Assembly: GCA_036571765.1 (NCBI GenBank)
Contig: BROE01000003.1
Location: 19,638,878-19,702,877 of the forward strand
DNA: 64,000 nt
Origin: Plecoglossus altivelis
Taxonomy: Eukaryota; Chordata; Actinopteri; Osmeriformes; Plecoglossidae
Reading direction: 5' to 3'
Both the position numbers and the translations under genes were made by a program. Below, piece after piece: positions 1 to 12,655 of this stretch. Each line of letters begins with the position of its first letter. The stretch's first letter is position 1. The notes beneath the pieces are model-generated. The model was not told the origin of the DNA. It searched no databases and was given only the letters and a program-made list of their open reading frames with translations.

Positions 1-403
1 ACGCACACACCGCACAGCCCAGACACACACACACACCCAGACACACACCACACCCATCCAGAACCCCCCCCCCAGTAAGACACAACCCAGACACACACAC
101 ACATCCAGACACCCCCCCCAGTAACACACACCCAGACACACACACTCACCAGTACAACAAACACCCAGACACACACAAGAAAACACACCAGCACACACAC
201 ACACACACCCAGTAACACACACACACACACAGACACACACACACACCACACATCCAGACACCCCCCCCCCCAGTAACACACACCCAGACAAACACACACT
301 CCCAGTAACACACACCCAGACACACACCAAGAAACACACCCAGTAACACACACACACACCCAGAAGCACACACCCAGACACACCTGTAACACCCCCACAC
401 CCC
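1..403. repeat. CA-rich satellite with CCCAG interruptions
   Basis: Runs of ACACAC are regularly interrupted by CCCAG, CCAGTAAC and short C-runs, giving a mixed micro/minisatellite that continues off the left edge. The long minus-strand open frame across it (Cys/Val/Trp/Gly only) is a by-product of the repeat. Confidence 0.9.
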
Positions 404-1062
404 TGGGTGTCTGTGACACCCTTGGGCAGAGCTACAGTTGCTGTTAGCAGAGCTAGCAGTACCATCTCTGAGGAAAGAAAGCTTGGATCAGTAGGTGCTG
501 TTCCGTGGCATCTACAGCTTGCCTGGGCTGTTCTGAAGGACATCTGGGTGAATCTAAAAGACTTTACAAAACCCAGATCTGTCCTCACATTAATCCATGA
601 AGCGGACATCTGTCCTGCCTAATATATGCATCACCCCTCTCTTCCTGCGCCATGCCCAGAACACCCATCCCTTTCCTTTTCAGCGGAAAGCAGCATTGAC
701 CCAGAACATGACTTTGTTAATATTTTGTCAATCCAACAGCTTCACAAGTCTTGTCTGATGAATCGATGAATCGATGATTCGCTGTCCTCCATAATTCAAT
801 CTCCTCTGCCCATAATTGTTTGGTTGTTTTGTACAAGGAGTTCAGAGAAATGCTTCAGGCATGCTTACCGATGTACAAAAGACAGAGCCAGTGCTTGCAG
901 AGGCCTGTTATTACTGGAGTGTGCCCAAGCAAGGCTTTTTTATGATTTCTTGCTGGTCTCGGACAAAATAATTGCTGCCTTTTTTTGAGCTCTGGAGAAT
1001 CAGAGAAAGAGTGGGTAGTTTTGGCAAACTGCCCTATACTCCATGACAGATTCTATCCTGCT
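404..1062. other. Unique non-coding sequence
   Basis: Non-repetitive sequence with no frame longer than about 70 codons. A short local duplication, GAATCGATGA, occurs near 760-775. Nothing recognisable. Confidence 0.6.
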
Positions 1063-1541
1063 TCTGTCTGCATCTAACCTGTTTCTATTTGCCTCTATCT
1101 GCCTCTACCCTGTCTCTGCCCTGTCTCTATCTGCCTCTATGTGCCTCTATCTGCATCTACCCTGCCTCTATGTGCCTCTACCCTAGCTCTATGTGCCTCT
1201 ATCTGCATCTACCCTGCCTCTACCCTGCCTCTATCTGCCTCTACCCTGTCTCTATCTGCCTCTACCCTCCCTCTACCCTGTTTCTATCTGTCTCTACCCT
1301 GCCTCTATCTGCCTCTATATGCCTCTATCTGCCTCTATCCTGTTTATATTTGCCTCCCTCTGCCTCTACCCTGCCTCTACCCTGTTTCTATCTGACTCTA
1401 CCCTGCCTCTATATGACTCTTTCTGCCTCTACCCTGCCTCTACCCTGTCTCTATGTGCCTCTACCCTGTTTCTATCTGACTCTACCCTGCCTCTATCTGT
1501 CTCTATCTGCCTCTACCCTGTCTCTATCTGTCCCTACCTTT
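1063..1541. repeat. Pyrimidine-rich minisatellite, 10-11 bp units
   Basis: Alternating units CTGCCTCTAT and CTGCCTCTACC repeat more than 40 times with substitutions (TGTCTCTA, TGTGCCTCTA, TTTCTATCTG). Purines are scarce on the + strand. Overlapping + strand open frames of Leu/Ser/Tyr/Pro/Cys arise from the lack of stops in the unit and are not genes. Confidence 0.95.
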
Positions 1542-4160
1542 AGTCATTACATTTCTGAGATTCAACATTTTGCTCTGCCTCTGTCATTGTGTCTGTCTTT
1601 CCCTTTCAGTGGGTTGAAGCTTGTTTACTTCAGATGTTAACAAACAGTGTGACTCTGCATCTCCAGGATGATTGTTGTGATCAGACTAATCTTTAATAGA
1701 GCCAGTCCATATTCTCGCCTCTCCTGTCTAGCGCTAGCTTTTAATACAACCTCAGTTTTAAATCTTTGATGAGTTTTTATGTCGCTCATTTGTCCTCATA
1801 CTCTGAGTAATGTGAGGTGAAACGTACGTATCTGGTGGTTTTGTGTTTAAACTAGAACAAAATGAACACAAAGTACGGAACGTTGTAGATGATTCCGTAA
1901 AGCAAGAGAACGACACTGCACATTTAGTAAGTGTTACTGAGAAAATACTTTTACTGGTTTCAGAAAATGGAAAAAAACAACAAAAAAACTCAGTAATGAC
2001 TCAGGATCTTAGAACAGGCTGAGTGCTTATGTGCTTCCCTTTACACAACCAACCTACTTCATCTAAGAAGATCGTGCAATTAACGCCACCGATAACAACA
2101 TTTCTACTGCAAAATTGCCTGTGTCTGTTTTAAGAAAACGATGCATTGAGTGAAGAGTTTTTTTGCCAGCATCCCAGATGAGCACTAACCCTAAGGTCAG
2201 TTGGGGGCTAGCCCTCAGGATAGTTGCTTCTAGACCCTTATTTCAGTGCGTATAAGGTTTTATTCTCCATATAGGTTGTTTGTATTTGAAACGAGTCCAA
2301 AAGAAGCCATTGTAGAAGTCAAGGTTCCACTTCAGTGCCAAGGTCTGGGCCTCCTTTCAGATGCCACTCTTACTGACGGACTGTGCTTATCTTCCTGGAG
2401 GGAAAGAAAAGGAACGATGCCCTCTCTCCAATGTCAGTTGATCCATTCGTTGAATACCCCTGGGTCTCCTCGTACTTCATCAATTGCACATTCCCGATAA
2501 CGCCATTTCCAGACTTCAGAGTATTCTATAGAGTGGTCATACACAGGACACAGCTTGCGATAGTCAAGCAGAAGCCCTGTGATATAGGTGTCTGGTTGTT
2601 TTGTTGGCATCAACCGCCTTTCTGAGAGGTAAGACAGTGTTTAACGGCTTCTCTACAAATAGAGTATCACTCTGACAAGACTTAGCCAGGAGTGATGAAA
2701 CATGTTAGCCTCATGCAGTACTGTCGGTGTCACATTAGTCAACAGTACCTCCAGTACCTCCAGTACCTCTGCTGCACGCAAGATGCTGAAGCTGACGTTC
2801 TTGTGTCACCTGACTGTATTTGTAGTGATGTACAGAACTCGTCTTACGTATTGACAAGCTGTGAAGTACTGCGTGTCGACGCCAAGTCACAGTGAGCGGT
2901 GAAGAGACCCAGCTCTCTACCTTGACACCTCCACACCTTAGGACAGAGCTGCATCAGGTTCTGCTGTGTTGGTAGCCAGCTGGTGACAGACAACCATTCA
3001 TCAGTGTCTGGGTCGTCCTGCCAGTGTCTACATGTCAAACCACTTCATTATCTAGAATATTTCACCAAGAAGGTTAAGAGACAAAATCTAAATCCTGCTT
3101 TTTTCAGTAAACAAATAATAATGATGCCATGACATTTTACCCTTCTTTTTTGTTGCTAACAATTTCACAGTGATGCTTGCTCCCAGGGTGCATTTGTTTT
3201 CGTTTTCCCCTAACTGACACTTTTGAAATGATTTATGATTATTCTGCTTGCCTGTGCCACAGTTATTGTTAGAAACTACAAGAATAATAGTTAGTCAGAA
3301 TTACATGCATGGACATTTAATACACAAATGTAGCGAGCAGATTAAAAAATACAGTGAAAAGAGGAACAGCAGATGGTGTGAAACAACTTGAGATTTAGTG
3401 CATGACTAAGAAAAAAAATGTCTGCCAAAGAAGTTCGGCCTATTTTATAAGCCTTTGCAAAATAAAGTGCCAAGGAATGGCATTTCCAGGTATTGAGATT
3501 AATGAAGAATTCAAATTGTGATACAGCAATAATGTAGCGTTCTGGATGAGACTCAAAAATATTGATGAGCTTGAAAAAATGTTGTTAACAAAAGCAGATA
3601 AATGACTTTAGTGGAGTGGTTCTATAATAACTGCCTGAACACTGTCTTATTCTGCCTTGTTATTAACATTTATTCCAACACATTGTTACTTGGATGCCAA
3701 GAGTGTTGGAATGTAAGTCCATGCGGTCTGTGTTCTCATTTGTGTCAGAAGCGAGCAGACTGTCTCAGTGGCCAGTCCGTCTTGTCTGCACTGGTCTGAC
3801 GCATGTTCTCTGGACAGGGTGGGGACAGGAGACACGTATTTGAAACTTCCACTGTCTTCTATTCTTGCTCAGCAAAACAGAACAGCAGACAGTGACTTCC
3901 ACAACACACTGTCCTACATTGTCAGTCGATCCCTCCGTTCCAGTAGACAGTGGAAACGCGTTGCCTTTGAGTGGCCAATGCAGCCTAATAAGACACACAT
4001 GTAAGTGACAGCATGCATTAGATCCTTGTTTAATCCAGAGAAAACCAAACAATCTACATGTAACACTGTGGTCTTCTCTGTTACTTCCTTATTTGTCAAC
4101 AGTTTGATGTTGGGTTAACGTTCCAAATAAATAAGCCTGTCAAAATGCTAGTGATTGCAA
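1542..4160. other. Unique non-coding sequence
   Basis: AT-leaning single-copy sequence. The only local structure is three direct copies of CAGTACCTC at 2742-2769. Short open frames are of chance length and have no recognisable domain. Confidence 0.6.
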
Positions 4161-4300
4161 AAGTAATTCAATTAGGCTCAATTTCAAGGCACAATTTAGC
4201 CTTTTTCATAGGAAACCAACATCCCTTTAAAAGTAATTCAATTAGGCTCAATTTCAAGGCACAATTTAGCCTTTTTCATTGGAAACCGACATCCCTTTAA
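4161..4300. repeat. Recent 70 bp tandem duplication
   Basis: Positions 4161-4230 and 4231-4300 are two adjacent copies of the same 70-base unit, beginning AAGTAATTCAATTAGGCTCA and ending ATCCCTTTAA. They differ at only about two positions (CATAGG/CATTGG and CCAAC/CCGAC), so the duplication is young. Confidence 0.95.
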
Positions 4301-5420
4301 AAATGAGAGACGATGACAAAATGATTCTCATTCAGGATCTGATTCTGAATGGAACAGAATTGGGGTTCAATCACAAACATGTCTACTACGTTTGAGTTGA
4401 AAGACCCTTGTTTCTCCATTAGATGCCATGACTCAATGGGAACAACATGACTACAGGAGGCCTATTTGTATGTTAAAAAAAACACAAGTATTTAAAACTT
4501 ATATAAGGGAAATTTGGATTAATTACCTTTTGCCTGTACCAGATGAGCAATTGATTAATTGTTGCTCCTGTAATTAAAGTATATCTGCGGCGTTCCCTGC
4601 AGAGGTCTTCCAGACAGACCTAGTTAAAAGTACTGTCTTCTGATTGGCCGTGTTACTAACGCCGTGGTAACAGTAATCCACCGATTTAGTCACGTCAGTC
4701 TCCGAAGGGCCCAATGAAGTTCTTAATTACGAGGATTATTTTGTAGCCTTAAATTATCTAATTAAAACAAATAAAAAACGAGGAAGGTTGAGGGGAAGGG
4801 AAGGGGTGGGACGGTGACATTACAACGTTATTGGTTTAATAGAGCCCTCTGCAGTTTGGTCTCTTCTGTAATTTAAACTGCTTTCAATGTTTCATTTCAT
4901 TGCTTTCTATGTTTGGGGGATATTTCAAGGGATTGCTGGAGGATAGACTTCAGAAAGGTACTGGGACATAGTTATACCTAATACATAGTTTCATAACACT
5001 GTAACTTGTCTTTCCATGAAACGTAGTTGGGGCTAACCGCTAACAATTTCTTCATTTGAGTTGCTCACATAATATTCGAAGTTGCTCTGAGTACCGTCAC
5101 TTGGTGAGCTACATGTATGGTTAAAGTGTGTTCGAGCAGGTTGTTTATACTGTACTCAATTCAAGCTGTAACTACATAGGTTTTCTTCAAATGCATTTTC
5201 CAATATGCACCATTTTATAATTTGTGGAATATGAAAAATATTTTGGCGGGGAGAAGTTGAAAAGAAGGAATTTGCAGCTGGCTGTTATTGTGTTTTATGC
5301 TAAGCCTGTCACCTGAGGTGCCATTCAGTGTTAGCATGTACACAGTGCATCTCTACACAGTGTTTAACAAGCCATTAAACACATACCACCTTTTGCATTT
5401 GTGTTGTTAAGGCATTTTCA
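4301..5420. other. Unique non-coding sequence with homeodomain-like motifs
   Basis: Non-coding. The stretch 4580-4770 contains TTAATTA (4723-4729), TAATTA (4759-4764) and a CACGTCAG motif near 4691, and resembles a vertebrate conserved non-coding element by composition. No conservation evidence is available. Confidence 0.45.
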
Positions 5421-5900
5421 TAGTGCACATGCACAAATGATTATGCATAGGTGTAAATGACTGTGCACATGCACAAATGACTGTGCATATGTGTAAATGA
5501 CTGTGCATACGTGTACATGACTGTGCACAGGTATAAATGACTGTGCACATGCACAAATGACTGTGCATAGGTGTACATGACTGTGCATAGGTGTAAATGA
5601 CTGTACATAGGTGTACATGACTGTGCATAGGTGTACATGACTGTGCATAGGTGTAAATGACTTTGCATAGGTGTAAATGACTGTGCACACGTGTAAATGA
5701 CTGTGCATAGGTGTAGATGACTGTACATAGGTGTACATGACTGTGCATAGGTGTAAATGACTGTGCATAGGTGTAGATGACTATGCATAGGTGAAGATGA
5801 CTGTGCATAGGTGTAAATGACTGTGCACACGTGTGAATTACTGTGCACACGTGTAAATGACTGTGCATAGGTGTAAATGACTGTGCATACTTGCGAACGA
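5421..5900. repeat. 20 bp minisatellite, about 24 copies
   Basis: The unit CTGTGCATAGGTGTAAATGA repeats in strict 20-base register for about 480 bases. Variants carry GTGCACATGCAC, GCATACGTGTA and GCACACGTGTA. Since 20 is not a multiple of 3, the frame advances each copy and all three minus-strand frames stay open, producing His/Thr/Ser/Cys-rich artefact proteins. Confidence 0.98.
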
Positions 5901-7999
5901 CTGTGTGAAGCTGCAGTTGTTAGTTAATGAGGATGTATTCTCTAGGCCTGAGGGCCATGTGTACTGTGGCTAATGTGTTCAGAGTGTCAGGTGGACTTAA
6001 GGCAGGGCTGGTCCTGTTGGAAATAGACGTTTTCTGCCTTAGGTCGAAACATGGAGGACATGAACCACTGGCCCAAGGAGGCTTCCATCCATGTGCACAA
6101 GAAGATAGTCTAATCTTGTCACAGACACTGTTGCGGGGACTAAAAACTCCCAAGTCCCAAGCTATCAATGGCAAAGACTCTTGCTCTGGGAAACAATTTG
6201 CAAGCAAAGGAAAGAATCCAAGACCATGTATATGTTTGTTCCTCTGAACCGTGATCCACTCATGCATATATTTAATTTGGTGGTCTTATCTTGCCCTGCG
6301 CCTCTGGATCGAGTTTTGTTCCGTTGGAGGCACACTGTGGTGTCTCAACTCTAAAACCCAGTTGTCTTTCAAAGTTAGATTTTATTTCTCACTTTTCTAG
6401 GATTTAGAATGTTTCATTATCTATGCCTCTTCTCAACATTGTCAATTTCTTTCACCAGCAGGTGTATCTATCAACTGGCACCTTTAGAATGACACACATT
6501 CCTCTTTGGCTAAGTGGGGTTCTTTTTCTGAATGCTTTTGAATCTCTCAACCCTGCCTTTCTATCCTCAAGTGGTTTACACGTTCCTGCATGCCAACAGA
6601 ATTAGTTCGTAGTAGTCTTGTCATTGTCAAGTTATTCTACAATATACTAAATGATACTGCACTATGCTCTGGAACGCTAGTTTCAATAAGGCAAGATTAA
6701 CTCAAAGCACATGAACAGAGACTGGAGGGATACACCTACAGTGGTTATTGAGAAAGGTGAGAGAGCTTTAAGAATGAGGAAGGTGGGAGTTTGGAGACAA
6801 ACTGGAGACAGATGAAACAGATCTGGATGGAACAGGTGCCTATTGGGAAGATGATGTCACTGTTGATGTGGTTTAAACAACACACCCTTTCACTAAACAT
6901 TTGCAACATTACCTCATCTCTTGCAAACAGGTCCCTTTTCACATTTTTCTGATGAAATGTACCTAACCATTGATACCATGTACTTACATCACATATCCTA
7001 TAATATATACCTGACATGTTGTTAGTTTAAGTATGCAGTGACCTGGTAGTTTTTTTTACACTTTATATAAAGTGCTACACTACTAGACGCTAACTGTCTG
7101 TACAATACAACCTCTTGGTATGTAATTATCTAACATTCTTCCAATGTGATAATAACGACAAATTTGATTTTAATGGGTTTGTGAGAACAGCTGTTTACTA
7201 GCCTCTGGTAATGACTCGGGCACTTGGATGGATTAGCTGACTAAATTACTTAGTTATCAAGGGTCTGTGGTGAAGGTCTGCAGATGAAGTGGTACCTATA
7301 GAAGTGTTAAGTGCCGTCGATGTTTTGAAAGTATGTGTGAGCTCAATTGTAATGAAGTGCAGAGGCTAGCCTACTTTAGAGAATTAGCCTCTCAATGCTT
7401 CATAAGTCCACTTCAAGGAACTTGCATCAATACGTATTTCATTACTTTGCTTGAGCACCTAGTCTCAAGACCACGTAGGGATTGATATTCCATTAATGTG
7501 TTTATCTGATGCCAAAATGCAATTTACATTTAGTAATAATTCAGTTGAAAGTAGAGGTAATACCTATTGGTGTGTTATTGTTATTTGGGAGTTTGATTTT
7601 CAGTTCAATTCTTTGTTGGAACAGTTCAGTTATCAAGCTTTGCAGGACATTCTTGCATAGAATATTTGTTGAGCAATTTGGATTTGTTGTCTTAGTTACC
7701 GGAATTAGCAGAGCCAGCCAACAGTCCCATCTGAATGTTCTGGAGTTCTCTGTTGGAACGCTGCTTTCTCAGTTACCTATGGACAAACGTTCCAAACGCA
7801 TAATCGCTTGTTTGAGCCAACACTCAACTGAAAGTGCTTTCTAACTCCCCTCTTCTCTTTCGAGAGGAGTGCATTCAGTGTATCAGGCGGCAGGGGACGG
7901 CCTTGGCAAGGGCAGTTAAACAAATTAACATACAGGATACATTAACATACAGTATAAATGAATTATTTCTTATCTGTATAGAGAAAGAGGGAGAACCAT
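5901..7999. other. Unique non-coding sequence
   Basis: No supported gene. Open frames up to about 115 codons occur on both strands around 5920-6267 and 7509-7844, but they have no family signature or splice context. Confidence 0.5.
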
Positions 8000-8627
8000 C
8001 ACAGTATGAACACAGGCCAAAAATAGCACGATATGGACACAGGCCAAAAATAGCACAGTATGGACACAGTTCTAACATAGCACAGTATGGACACAGTTCA
8101 AACACAGCACAGTGTAAACACAGTTCAAACACAGTTCAAACATAGCACAGTGTAAACACAGTTCAAACACAGTTCAAACACAGCACAGTGTAAACACAGT
8201 TCAAACACTGTTCAAACATAGCACAGTTCAAACACAGTGTAAACACAGTCCTAACATAGCACAGTTCAAACACAGTGTAAACACAGTTCAAACACAGCAC
8301 AGCAAGGACAGTCCTAACATAGCACAGTGTAAGCACAGTTCAAACACAGTCCTAACGTAGCACAGTTCAAACACAGTTCAAACACAGTCCTAACATAAAG
8401 TAGAACAAGTGTAAAACACAGTTCAAACATAGCACAGCAAGGAAGTCTAACATAGACAGTGTAAACACAGTTCAAACACAGTCTAACATAGCACAGTGTA
8501 AGCACAGTTCAAACACAGTCCTAACATAGCACAGTGTAAACACAGTTCAAACATAGCACAGTGTAAACACAGTTCAAACACAGTTCACACATAGCACAGT
8601 GTAAACACAGTTCAAACAGCACAGTGG
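8000..8627. repeat. Complex minisatellite (CACAGTTCAAACA / TAGCACAGTGTAAA)
   Basis: Two short modules, CACAGTTCAAACA and TAGCACAGTGTAAA, alternate irregularly, with CAGTCCTAACA variants. The first copies (8000-8090) carry a diverged form, TATGGACACAGGCCAAAAA, which suggests spread from left to right. Confidence 0.95.
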
Positions 8628-8798
8628 GAACTGTTTCTTTGACTGTTACCTTGATTCTTGATCCTGAGAGATGGTTCGGTCTTGAGTTCCAGTCCTACAG
8701 GTCAGGTTTCCAGGTTACTGCTGCAGTGTCCCTTACTGTCCAGAAATGGATTAAGTGAATGGATGGGGTGATTGTTTTGATTTAGATCTGAAAAGTAC

Positions 8799-8882
8799 AC
8801 AGTGCCATAGTAATGCATTACCATAGTAACGCAGTACCATAGTAACACAGTACCATAGTAACTCAGTACCATAGTAACATGT
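8799..8882. repeat. Short 16 bp tandem repeat
   Basis: About five copies of a unit of the form CAGTACCATAGTAACA, with substitutions at the final bases. Confidence 0.85.
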
Positions 8883-10886
8883 AATAATATAGGTAGTGTA
8901 TCAACTATAGTGTAAATAAACCTAAATAAATACACCTTTCCCCTGCGTCCCCAACTGAAGTCTGACTGAGTTGTTAAAGTCTCTGTTTGTGTCAATTATG
9001 CCTGCAGCTTTGTAGGAAACAGCTAATTATCTATGCAAATTGTCTTCCTTTTTCCGAGTTCAGTATGACTTTGAATGAGATTATGAATGTCATGTGTCTT
9101 TCTTTATGGGATGCAAAAAGAATACATTAGGAACTCTCAGAGAGAGACTGCAATCTATTAGTAATGTTTGTTGTTGTTGTTGTTGAATTTGTAAATTGAC
9201 AATCACAAAATAAAAATGAAAAAATTCAACCCATGAAAGAAAGTATTGCAGTAGATTGTATTGTTGAAGAATAATGTTCAATTGAAACTCATCTGAATAC
9301 AAAAACGAAATCGTTTTATTATATACATTATTTTAGTATGATTTGATCACGTTGCCAATCTCACTCTTAATTTGTGACTTCGTAACTCACATCCCCTGCT
9401 GACAGTCACCATGAATAAGATGTTATATCTATTACGTCGGTTCTGATCTATTCATTGCTTGCAAATATTCTATATAATAATGTGTACGTTCCACAGAAAT
9501 GTATTGAGATGAATTTGCCCCTTGTTTTTTAGGTGCTGACCAGTGGATGCTGCAAAGGAATGTTGTTTAAGGAAAGGGAGAGCCTTCCCCTCACCTGCTG
9601 CCATCTTCACTTCTCAGTATAAACTGGTGTCTGCTGGAATCAATAGGTCAACTCTTCCTGCCTGTGAGTATGGGGTTTTTTAGGGGGGAGGGAGGGGTGG
9701 GAGGGAATGGGGGAGGGGGGGGGGCTGCACCCAAGGGCGTGGAAAATGTGCTTCACCTTGACTCCTGTCAGAGGCCTCGTCTCTTCACACCTGTGAATGC
9801 TGTTTTATCATCGCACACATTCTGGTCTGTCATGGCCAGACCTATGTTGCTTGTTTATATCAGTTTCCTGGTGAGATGCAATATCGTTTCTCTCCTCCAT
9901 CACACTTTCTCTACTAATGTTACTGGAACAACTGTATACACATTGTTTGAGGATTTACACAGTTTTTACAAATTCTCGGATTTAGTTTTGCGAATTGCCT
10001 CACCTCACTTTGTGACCCATGACACCTCCAATGTTGCCAAGCAATACCACCTTCAGCTGGTGTGGAAATCTGTTACATGATGCTTGACTTTTGGGGTGTT
10101 AAAAAAAGCTAAGATAAAGGTCAAATCCATTATTCTAATTCAATAATCTGCTGCGAATTTTTAAGGAGAATAGATATACATGAATTAGACATGGGATTGC
10201 ACAATACCTAATAGTACATTGGCTTTTAGCTAACACCTTTTTTTACAGGACTAAGATTTTCATGTTTTCAACATCTGTGTCGCTTCCAGCTTGACGGTAG
10301 TGTCACAGATTTTGAGATCATTTAATGAGGAGGATAATGTAACAGATGTGATCTGCTGTCATATGATGAAGAGATTCTGTGTGAACAAAGTACTTAATGA
10401 TAATGCTTGGCACGGTATTTTCTACTCCAGCAGACTTAAGATGATTGTAATATGGTTATTTTGAATCAAGAGCGAGATGTAAAGCATTGACTCACCACTG
10501 AGCTAAGTCAGAGAGGAGTTTGCAGACAGCGAAGCGGTCATATAACTGGTTCTCATTTAGTTACAGAGGATTTCACACTTCCATGAGGAAGCACTGATCT
10601 CCACGTTAAACTGGCTGCTTGGTCTCACTATTGGTTGACTTGGACATCCAGTGTCTGTTGAAGTGTTTGTTTCCTAATTAGTCAATTTGTTAGTTTGTTA
10701 GTTTTCATTCATTAATTAAGAAAATCTCAGACACCTTTTAGAATGAAGGAACTATAACTGATAATGTGAATCGTGTCTTTAATGTGTTTCCTGTTTGTTT
10801 TTGCTACTATGACGTAGTGTTTTTAAAGGAGACCTGTGGTTGAGGTCCTAAATAGGAGACCATGTTCTCAGCTCCACCCCCTCAAG
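8883..10886. other. Mostly unique sequence with a G-run cluster
   Basis: Contains a short GTT microsatellite (9168-9184), a G-rich tract at 9672-9724 and a weak exon-like segment at 9533-9663. A 137-codon open frame from ATG 9670 runs through the G tract to 10080; beyond its glycine-rich start it resembles no family and is probably chance. Confidence 0.5.
9672..9724 (+). other. G-run cluster, potential G-quadruplex
   Basis: Many G-runs of 3 to 10 bases are separated by one to a few bases, meeting the G3+N1-7 pattern several times on the + strand. It lies just 3' of a donor-like GTGAGT at 9664-9669. Confidence 0.7.
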
Positions 10887-11128
10887 ATCACATGGCTTGG
10901 TCCTGTAATCGCATTGGCTTGATCTTCCAGTCACATGCTTTGATCCTCCAATCACATAGCTTGATCCTCCAGATCACATGGCTTGGTCCTCCAATCACAT
11001 AGCTCGATCATCCAGATCACATGGCTTGGTCCTCCAATCACATTGCTTGATCTTTCAGTCACATGCTTTGATCCTCCAATCACAGTGCTTGATCTTTCAG
11101 ATCACATGGCTTGATCCTCCAGTCATAT
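10887..11128. repeat. About 20-24 bp minisatellite
   Basis: Repeated units of the type ATCACATGGCTTGATCCTCC, with GGTCCTCC, TTTGATC and CATAGC variants, about eleven diverged copies. Confidence 0.9.
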
Positions 11129-11480
11129 GGTTCTCTAACCTCTGCTGAGCTGCTGAGACTCAAATGTTTTTGTACTTTCCATCCCTCAGTCAACAAAATA
11201 AGTCTGACATGTCTGACATCTCCTGGATGTCGTCGCCCTTCTGGAAACTCAAACCTGAAGTCAGAGCCCCACGCCATCCCTGCCAGATCCTCTGACAGCA
11301 CCATGGCAACCCACACATCATCGTCGCAGTCAGAATTTGAAGGACAACGTTGTTGGCCCGGTGCTGTCAGTATTCCCTCGAATCCATCAGGGTCACCAGC
11401 TGGTCACCTTCTGATCTACCTGTCCTCATCCAGAACACTGTTCTATCTCCACTGCTTCAACTTTCTTCTTCATAACCGTC

Positions 11481-11810
11481 TAGAAGGCAATCACACTTAG
11501 TCTTTAACTCTCTTCGTATCATCTAGAAGGCAGCCACATTTAGTCTTTAACTCTCTTCGTATCATCTAGAAGGCAGCCACATTTAGTCTTTAACTCTCTT
11601 CGTATCATCTAGAAGGCAGTCACACTTAGTCTTTAACTCTCTTCGTATCATCTAGAAGGCAGCCACATTTAGTCTTTAACTCTCTTCGTATCATCTAGAA
11701 TGCAGTCACACACAGTCTTGAACTCTTGTCTGTAACCATCTAGAATGCAGTCACACATAGTCTTGAACTCTTCTCTGTGCCATCTAGAATACAGTCACAC
11801 ATAGTCGTCA
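11481..11810. repeat. 43 bp minisatellite, about 7 copies
   Basis: Units start TAGAAGGCAGCCACA and end CTTCGTATCATC. The first five are near-identical with 43-base spacing (11481, 11524, 11567 and so on). The last two or three are diverged (TAGAATGCAGTCACACA and GTCTTGAACTC). The array has young left and old right portions. Confidence 0.95.
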
Positions 11811-12655
11811 GTCAAATTCACCATCCCTCACGACTGTGGTGCTTTGCTCTGCGGCATTGAGTCATCCTGCGACCACGGTGCAGAAAGAAAAGATCTCTCT
11901 CACAGCCACGCTGCGACACCCACCATACTCATTCTTCGGTCCCAGTGGTGGAGAGATTTTCCAGTCCCCTTACACACCGCTCAGTCAATGTCATCCTAGC
12001 AATGTGGTTTAAGACCCATGTCTTCCAATTCCACTCTGAGCCCTCACTCCCTGACCTTATGAATCTTAGCTGTGTTATACTAGGTGTTACTTCAATTATT
12101 CTGTAAAAAAAGAAAAGAAAAACGGATTTGGATAGCAATTACAAAGGCATACTTTGGGTTTTTTACATTTTGACAAATATTTCACTGCCCCCATCCCCAT
12201 TTTTTTCTTAAAAAAACTGTCTTTGATAACTGGAAGAAAAATGTGTTTCCCCAAAACATTTTCTAAAATGCTTTTAATGGTTGAAAGATATCCAGATTTT
12301 TTGGTGTCTAGTTATAGTAGAAAAATAGTGTGGGGTGATATACAACTGGGAATCCTGTTGGACAATATGCATTGCTATTTTAATAACATGATAGTTTGGT
12401 TTACGTTGCTAATACAGTGCATAAACAGGCTAGGTCAAGTAATAATGTACATCATAGAATATATAAATAAATCCTACAGTATAGAATATTTTCCATTAGA
12501 ACAGTGTTAGGGTGTTCTAGTCATGCACTCTTGGAGACATTTCGATAGAAGACTTCTTTCATTGGTCTGCTCTAGTGATGTGGTAAAGGTTAGGCTTGCA
12601 ACACGGGAAGTTCATCATAGTACTTTTTACACACGTAAACGTTGTGGAATGTGTG
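11811..12655. other. Unique non-coding sequence
   Basis: AT-rich from about 12060. A 118-codon open frame at 12154-12510 has Ile/Phe/Lys-rich composition expected of AT-rich DNA and is not supported as a gene. Confidence 0.5.

Noticed and set aside
1089..1640. 183-codon + strand frame rich in Leu/Ser/Tyr/Cys
   Set aside because: It is a direct translation of the 10-11 bp pyrimidine repeat.
5407..5868. Three overlapping minus-strand open frames of 116-153 codons
   Set aside because: They are translations of the 20 bp tandem repeat in rotating frame; the unit simply lacks stops on that strand.
9670..10080. 137-codon + strand frame starting in the G-rich tract
   Set aside because: Length is within chance expectation for 64 kb in six frames; no domain, and composition is ordinary.
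11481..11810. Possible CRISPR-like array
   Set aside because: Units are directly abutting tandem copies without unique spacers, and the DNA is vertebrate.
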